Shown: piece after piece, positions 7,199-11,370 of the stretch
How the letters are laid out: each line of letters opens with the position of its first letter
Numbering within the stretch: the first letter of the stretch is position 1
Assembly: GCA_019408975.1 (NCBI GenBank)
Contig: DXVA01000100.1
Coordinates: forward strand, 1 to 11,370
DNA: 11,370 nt
Origin: Lentisphaeria bacterium
GTDB lineage: Bacteria; Verrucomicrobiota; Lentisphaeria; Victivallales; UBA1829
Reading direction: 5' to 3'
The notes under the pieces: model-generated
What the model saw: only the letters and a program-made list of their open reading frames with translations
What the model was told of the DNA's origin: nothing
Database searches by the model: none
Translations under genes and position numbers: made by a program

Positions 7199-9802
7199 TC
7201 ATTTTTCCGTTGACAGCCGGACTTCCTGAAGACTTTTGCGGAGCGCCGGCAGAGTGACCGGTTTCAGGATAATTCCGGAGAATATTTCCGGCAGATTGCC
7301 GAGAGCCTGGGAATCCGCGGTGACGGCAAAAACCGGAATCCCCGCGGTTTCCGGAGATTCTGCCAGATGTTCCGCCAGCTCTGTGCCGTTCATTTCCGGC
7401 ATCCAGAGATCGGTCAGGATCATTTCCGGTTTCAGCGTTTTGAGCAGCTCCAGCGCTTCTTTTGCAGAGTATGCCGGAATACTTTCTATGCCCAGCTGTT
7501 TCAGCATTGCCGCAAGAATCTTCAGATTGACGGGTACGTCGTCCACGATCAGCACCCGTTTCGGCAGGCGGGGCGTGGAGGAGGGGGGAGTCTCGTGGCT
7601 TTCTCCGTGAATCGCCTGAACAGGATTGCTGTATTCCACCGCGTGAAGATGAATGGAAAACGCCGTGCCTTTGCCGGACTCGCTTTCCACTTCGATTCTG
7701 CCTCCCATGCGTTCCGTGAGACGTTGTGAGATGACGAGTCCCAGCCCCGTGCCTTCCACATCTCTGATATGGTGCTGTTTGAAGGGGACGAACAGTTCAC
7801 GGACTTCCTCGCGGGACATGCCCAGCCCGGTATCGCGGATCGTTACGGTGAAGTCTCCATGTTTTCCAGATTCCGCATGAAAAGCGGCGGAGAACGTAAT
7901 TCCGCCTTTGTTCGTGAACTTGAAAGCGTTGCCCAGGATATTCACCAGCACCTGTCTCAGACGCTTTCTGTCGATCTTAAGCTGCTGCGGCAGAGTTTCC
8001 GAAAAATCGAGTTTGAATTCCAGATTTTTATTTTTCGCCAGAGAAAGGAATATTTTGGCGATGTTATTCAGGAATTCCTTCACGTTCAGGAATTCGGGGG
8101 CGAGGTCCATCTTATCGGCTTCAAGCTTGGAAAGGTCCAGCACGTCGTTGATGAGTTCCAGCAATGTGCCTCCCGCCTCCTGAATCGCATCCAGCGCCTC
8201 TTTCTGCTCGGTTTCATTCATATGACTGCTTTTCAGCAGTTCGCTGAATCCGATGACCGCATTGAGCGGGGTGCGCAGTTCATGGCTCATGGTTGCAAGG
8301 AAATAGCTCTTGGCGCGATCCGCCGCCTGCGCCAGCTCCATGGCTTTCTGCAGTTTTTCCTTCTGATGGACCAGTTCCGTAATGTTTCCGGAAATCCACA
8401 TGACGGCATTGGTGCGGAAAGGGTTCGCATGGGGCAGGGGGATGAAAGTCACGTGCCATTGCTGTTCCCCGAACTTGTAGTCAAACTCAAGAGTTTTGCA
8501 TGTTTCAAAGACCTTTTTCACCGCGGAGGAAAAGACGTCTCTGATTGCTTCGGGAAATCCGGCAATCTTGTCCGGCGCCGTCAGGGACTCTGTATCGGCA
8601 CTGTCCGGGACATGGGCATAGAGGATATTTTCATTCTGGTCAACGACAAAAATCCGCAGGGGCAGATGGTTGAACATGAGCTGCACCTGCTGCTGGGAAC
8701 GTTTGCGGTAAAGATAGTTTGCAGCATAAAGAACCAGCAGGAACACAACGGATATCAGAACATAGATGACTGCGGCACGGTAACGGACCAGGAAATCATC
8801 CGGTATGTTGATGACATCGACCTCCAGTGGAAGTTCGTTCATGCTGATGTCCGCTTCAACGAGTGACGGATAGCTTAAAACCGGGAAATCCACTCCCTGC
8901 TGAACCGGAATGGAGGATGCCGTTTCTCCCTGCAGCACTCGAAATGCCATTTCTCCCGCCTGCCGCCCCTGTTTCAAGCCGGACACCACGATTCCGCCTG
9001 CGGAACCGTAATCAATATAGCTGAGATATTTGCCGAGGATCAAGCCCTTGAATCTTTTTTTCAGCTGCGGCAGAACCGTATAAGCATTTTCCGGCAGGTC
9101 CTCTCTGGAAGAACTCCATGTGTGAAAGAACAGAAGTGAATTTTCTGGCTGTTTTGAAATTTCCTCCAGCATTTCCTGTGTGGTATATCTGCTCCCCTGA
9201 ATGAATGTGATATCGGGGAAACGCTCCCGCGAAATCCCTTGAGATTCCAGTACCCTGTCAGCCAGCCCGTCTTCAGAAGCGTCGGTGATGATTATGATCT
9301 TCAGTTTCTTTTGCAGGAGTTTCTGCCCGAAGGCGATATTCCCGGCAAGGTTCATCGGGACTTCCAGCCCCGTCATATTGCTTCCTGCGGGGATCTTCGG
9401 CGCCAGCCGCCCCTGATAGGAACTTGCCAGCACGGGAGTCCCGTCCTGCACTTTCAGGCTTCCGTTCAGAAAGAGGTTTGCCGCAGGGTTGTTGTTGACG
9501 ATGATCAGATCGTAATGCGTATGATCCAGCTTAAATTGGAGAGCCTTGACATCCGCCTGTGACGGTTTGATATCCGGCTGGTATCTGACGCCGAGCTGAT
9601 AATTTTCATAATTTATGAACACTCTTTTCTCGTTCAGGGTTTCATGAATTCCCTGATTGAGCCGCTCCGTCCAGCGGTCGGACGAAGCGTAGGAGTCGAT
9701 GACGAGCACTCTTTTTACATTATGTGTCCGCTGTGTTGTTGCGGCAACGGCTCCCCACGCAAATGCAGAGATCAACAAGAGGGGTATGATTTTTACAAAC
9801 AT
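7199..9802 (-). CDS. Hybrid sensor histidine kinase with ABC substrate-binding-like periplasmic domain and C-terminal receiver
   Basis: An 867-residue membrane sensor. I chose the ATG at 9802 because it follows two AAGGA sites and opens directly into a signal peptide ('FVKIIPLLLISAFAWGAVAA'); a GTG at 9859 would add 19 residues without a ribosome site. Residues about 27-335 resemble ABC_sub_bind proteins ('KRVLVIDSYASSDRWTERL', 'YDLIIVNNNPAANLFL'), so the sensor lies in the periplasm. A membrane helix spans 343-365. Residues about 374-475 look PAS-like. HisKA has the phospho-accepting His507 in 'TMSHELRTPLN'. HATPase_c has Asn625 (N box), Asp657 in DTGLGM and a GTGLGL box near 683. The receiver (about 747-865) has Asp754/Asp755, phospho-acceptor Asp798 and Lys847. 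All catalytic residues are intact. There is no DNA-binding output, so the signal must pass to a phosphotransfer protein or a regulator elsewhere. The ligand is unknown. Confidence 0.92.
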   Translation of the reverse strand: MFVKIIPLLLISAFAWGAVAATTQRTHNVKRVLVIDSYASSDRWTERLNQGIHETLNEKRVFINYENYQLGVRYQPDIKPSQADVKALQFKLDHTHYDLIIVNNNPAANLFLNGSLKVQDGTPVLASSYQGRLAPKIPAGSNMTGLEVPMNLAGNIAFGQKLLQKKLKIIIITDASEDGLADRVLESQGISRERFPDITFIQGSRYTTQEMLEEISKQPENSLLFFHTWSSSREDLPENAYTVLPQLKKRFKGLILGKYLSYIDYGSAGGIVVSGLKQGRQAGEMAFRVLQGETASSIPVQQGVDFPVLSYPSLVEADISMNELPLEVDVINIPDDFLVRYRAAVIYVLISVVFLLVLYAANYLYRKRSQQQVQLMFNHLPLRIFVVDQNENILYAHVPDSADTESLTAPDKIAGFPEAIRDVFSSAVKKVFETCKTLEFDYKFGEQQWHVTFIPLPHANPFRTNAVMWISGNITELVHQKEKLQKAMELAQAADRAKSYFLATMSHELRTPLNAVIGFSELLKSSHMNETEQKEALDAIQEAGGTLLELINDVLDLSKLEADKMDLAPEFLNVKEFLNNIAKIFLSLAKNKNLEFKLDFSETLPQQLKIDRKRLRQVLVNILGNAFKFTNKGGITFSAAFHAESGKHGDFTVTIRDTGLGMSREEVRELFVPFKQHHIRDVEGTGLGLVISQRLTERMGGRIEVESESGKGTAFSIHLHAVEYSNPVQAIHGESHETPPSSTPRLPKRVLIVDDVPVNLKILAAMLKQLGIESIPAYSAKEALELLKTLKPEMILTDLWMPEMNGTELAEHLAESPETAGIPVFAVTADSQALGNLPEIFSGIILKPVTLPALRKSLQEVRLSTEK

Positions 9803-9807
9803 TGCAT

Positions 9808-9818
9808 TCCTTATCCTT
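9808..9818 (-). promoter_or_regulatory. Tandem Shine-Dalgarno sites that decide the kinase start
   Basis: On the minus strand two AAGGA copies (9814-9818 and 9808-9812) stand 11 and 5 bases before the ATG at 9802. Nothing comparable precedes the GTG at 9859. Confidence 0.6.
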
Positions 9819-9951
9819 GCCGTTACCGGAAAATGAAAACAGTTCCGTTCTATGGACACCGGAAATATAAAAAATATCCGGAGAAAAGCAAAAAAAATGT
9901 TTCTCCGGTCGCGAAAAAATATTTTCTGCTGTCGTAACTGTCTGGGAGTCC

Positions 9952-9981
9952 ATAATCTACTCTGTCTTTACCGGATGTCAA
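9952..9981 (-). promoter_or_regulatory. Candidate sigma70 promoter for the sensor kinase
   Basis: On the minus strand a perfect -35 TTGACA (9976-9981) is followed after 18 bases by GATTAT (9952-9957, 4 of 6 to TATAAT); a TAGATT two bases earlier is an alternative. It lies about 150 bases before the kinase ATG and in the 260-base gap after ftsQ, giving the kinase its own start of transcription. Within that gap only a weak 5-pair hairpin (10028-10043) is seen after ftsQ, with no U-run directly behind it, so read-through from carB-ftsQ is possible. Confidence 0.45.
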
Positions 9982-10062
9982 GAAAAATTGAATAAAAGGT
10001 TGACCGTGTTCGTTCCAACTCGGGCTTTCCTGCTGTTTCAGGACATGGCTGCCGGAAGTCTG

Positions 10063-10878
10063 TCATCCTTCCGCAGGCATGGTCAGGACAGCCTGTCCCT
10101 TGAAGTCCAGATTGATATGGCGCGCCTTGTTTCTGGTTTCCAGAATATGCTCCAGAACCTGAAGAAGGCGTTTGAGGCTGGTTTCAATATTGGTGTCGGG
10201 CATGACGACACGGAAGATTTCATCGCTGCCGATCCGGTTCTTGTAATAAATTGCGCAGATTAAAGTGTTCGGTCTTGTAATGGAGACACTGGCGACCCGG
10301 ATTTCCGGCCACTTTGTCCGTGTCAGTTCGATCAGTTCCACGGCTCCTTTCAGTGCGCTTGCTTTCATTCCCGGCACAAAATTCTGCTCATTGCGCAGTC
10401 CGATAATGATCGGCAGGCTGTAGGAGATATCCATGCAGCGCCCTTTCTGCATCAGAATGCAGCCGGCGTCCGCCACGTAATGGGAACGCGGACTGTTGAT
10501 CAGGGCGATCGGAATCCGTTCCACAATATCGATTGTGACCGTATCCGGGAGAATGCGGCTGACCGTAACGCTTTCGATGCTGGGCTCTTTCGTCAGTTTT
10601 GCCCGCAAAGCTCCGAGATTCAGGGAAAACAGATTGGTTATGCCGGGGCGGAGCTGGAGAATCGAACAGATCTGTTCTTTCTTATTGGTCCAGAATCCGT
10701 TCCTGTTTCCGTTGATCCGCACCTCGGCAAGTGTAAAACGCGGATTGCCCTCGAACATATTCACCGACATTTTCCAGATGAAAAGCACGGAACCCGCAAG
10801 CAGCAGGAGAATGATTCCGATTGCGAGCCAGATCCATACGGATTTCTTTTTCATTGATTGAATGTTCGGTGTTTTCAT
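10063..10878 (-). CDS. ftsQ: Cell division protein FtsQ (POTRA domain)
   Basis: A 271-residue bitopic inner-membrane protein of the divisome, which recruits or links FtsB/FtsL and FtsW/FtsI. A short basic cytoplasmic N-terminus (KKK at 10-12) precedes one membrane helix at about 14-37. Residues about 48-125 form the FtsQ-type POTRA domain: 'FTLAEVRINGN', 'LRPGITNLFSLNLGALRAKL', 'PSIESVTVSRILPDTVTIDI' and 'VERIPIALI', the standard order of FtsQ/DivIB. The rest (about 130-265) is the beta domain. GAAGG stands 4 bases before the ATG; a second ATG at residue 9 is possible. The gene begins 15 bases after the carB stop and so is probably co-transcribed with it. No ftsA, ftsZ or mur gene is beside it here, unlike a dcw cluster. 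Confidence 0.85.
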   Translation of the reverse strand: MKTPNIQSMKKKSVWIWLAIGIILLLLAGSVLFIWKMSVNMFEGNPRFTLAEVRINGNRNGFWTNKKEQICSILQLRPGITNLFSLNLGALRAKLTKEPSIESVTVSRILPDTVTIDIVERIPIALINSPRSHYVADAGCILMQKGRCMDISYSLPIIIGLRNEQNFVPGMKASALKGAVELIELTRTKWPEIRVASVSITRPNTLICAIYYKNRIGSDEIFRVVMPDTNIETSLKRLLQVLEHILETRNKARHINLDFKGQAVLTMPAEG

Positions 10879-10893
10879 CGGGCCTTCAGTGAA

Positions 10894-11370
10894 TTAGATG
10901 TCCAGATGCCTGGACTGTCTGTGATATTCCTGAATGCTGCATACTTCCATGCGCTCCATGACGCGGAGCGCTTTCAGTCCGTCGATTGCCGCCTGAAGCC
11001 CCTTGAGTGTCGTGGTGATCGGCACCCCCTTGATGACCGCATGGGCGCGCATATGGATTTCATCAATGCGCGGCGTCACTCCCGTGGACGGCGTATTGAT
11101 GATCCATTTGAGTTTATGAGAATTGATGTAATCAATCAGGTTCGGGCGGCCTTCCGAAATCTTGAAAATCGGATTGACCGGGATTCCCGCTTCGCAAAGT
11201 TTTGTCGCCGTGCCGCACGTCGCATAGATCGTGAAACCGAGATTGACGAGCTCCTGCGCATACGGAATGATGTGTTCCTTGTCCATCTCCCTGACACTGA
11301 GAAAAATGTTTCCCGTGTCCGGAAGCGGATTTCCCGCGGCTATCTGGGTTTTGAGATACGCCATGCCCGG
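10894..11370 (-). CDS. carB: Carbamoyl-phosphate synthase large subunit, C-terminal MGS-like domain (5'-truncated by the window edge)
   Basis: The last 159 codons of the enzyme that makes carbamoyl phosphate from bicarbonate, ATP and glutamine-derived ammonia for arginine and pyrimidine synthesis in the cytoplasm. The frame is open to the right edge (P-G before Met at 11364), so the ATP-grasp halves lie outside. The seen part is the allosteric methylglyoxal-synthase-like domain: 'GNIFLSVREMDKEHIIPYAQ', 'LGFTIYATCGTATKLCEAGI', 'ISEGRPNLIDYI', 'KWIINTPS' and 'TTLKGLQAAIDGLKAL'. It matches the usual CarB C-terminus in order and length and ends with 'RHLDI'. The stop is TAA at 10896-10894. No defects are seen. 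Confidence 0.95.
   Translation of the reverse strand, partial: PGMAYLKTQIAAGNPLPDTGNIFLSVREMDKEHIIPYAQELVNLGFTIYATCGTATKLCEAGIPVNPIFKISEGRPNLIDYINSHKLKWIINTPSTGVTPRIDEIHMRAHAVIKGVPITTTLKGLQAAIDGLKALRVMERMEVCSIQEYHRQSRHLDI

Noticed and set aside
7177..7257. A 26-codon frame on the + strand starting with ATG after GGAGGCGGAGC
   Set aside because: The ribosome site is good but the peptide is short, overlaps the 3' end of the kinase on the other strand and resembles nothing known. Chance is more likely.
7769..8866. A 365-codon open frame on the + strand across the kinase gene
   Set aside because: It is antisense to the HisKA and HATPase region, which has all catalytic motifs intact. The translation has no family features and no ribosome site. 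It is a by-product of codon bias.
10028..10043. Hairpin TCCTG/CAGGA after ftsQ as a terminator
   Set aside because: Only five base pairs with a six-base loop and no U-run directly behind it on the minus strand.

Overview
The window looks like chromosomal DNA from a PVC-superphylum bacterium, most likely Lentisphaerota (Victivallis-like). The main clues are a prepilin-type protein with the FTLIELL leader and a degenerate H-X9-DG tail, a large secreted DUF4838 protein carrying CBM-type domains, and a GntR/LacI hybrid regulator in the same cluster. This combination is typical of that group, but the assignment is inference because no rRNA or other phylogenetic marker is available except a carB fragment.

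Left half (1-6531, + strand): a carbohydrate-related gene train. In order it encodes a Gfo/Idh/MocA-type sugar oxidoreductase (5' end outside the window), a GntR-family regulator with a LacI-like effector domain, a pseudopilin-like protein, a small secreted beta-sandwich protein resembling a free carbohydrate-binding module, and a 979-residue secreted protein with GH67N-like, DUF4838, CBM9-like and CBM4/9-like parts. The last four genes are separated by 0, 38 and 27 bases and each has a ribosome binding site, so they look like one operon. It would couple sugar sensing, surface or envelope display, glycan binding and glycan processing. A GC-rich double hairpin at 6552-6599 closes the unit and separates it from the genes converging from the right.

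Right half (6616-11370, - strand): in transcription order, the 3' end of carB (pyrimidine/arginine biosynthesis), ftsQ (cell division) 15 bases downstream, then a hybrid sensor histidine kinase with its own candidate sigma70 promoter, and finally a small two-helix membrane protein behind a 295-base non-coding gap. The kinase fuses an ABC substrate-binding-like periplasmic sensor to one membrane helix, a PAS-like region, HisKA, HATPase and a C-terminal receiver. No separate output regulator lies beside it.

No RNA genes, CRISPR arrays, insertion sequences or phage genes were recognised. The most interesting points are the pseudopilin embedded in the sugar regulon, its non-canonical processing site and C-terminal motif, the paired free and fused CBM-like domains, and ftsQ located next to carB instead of in a dcw cluster.
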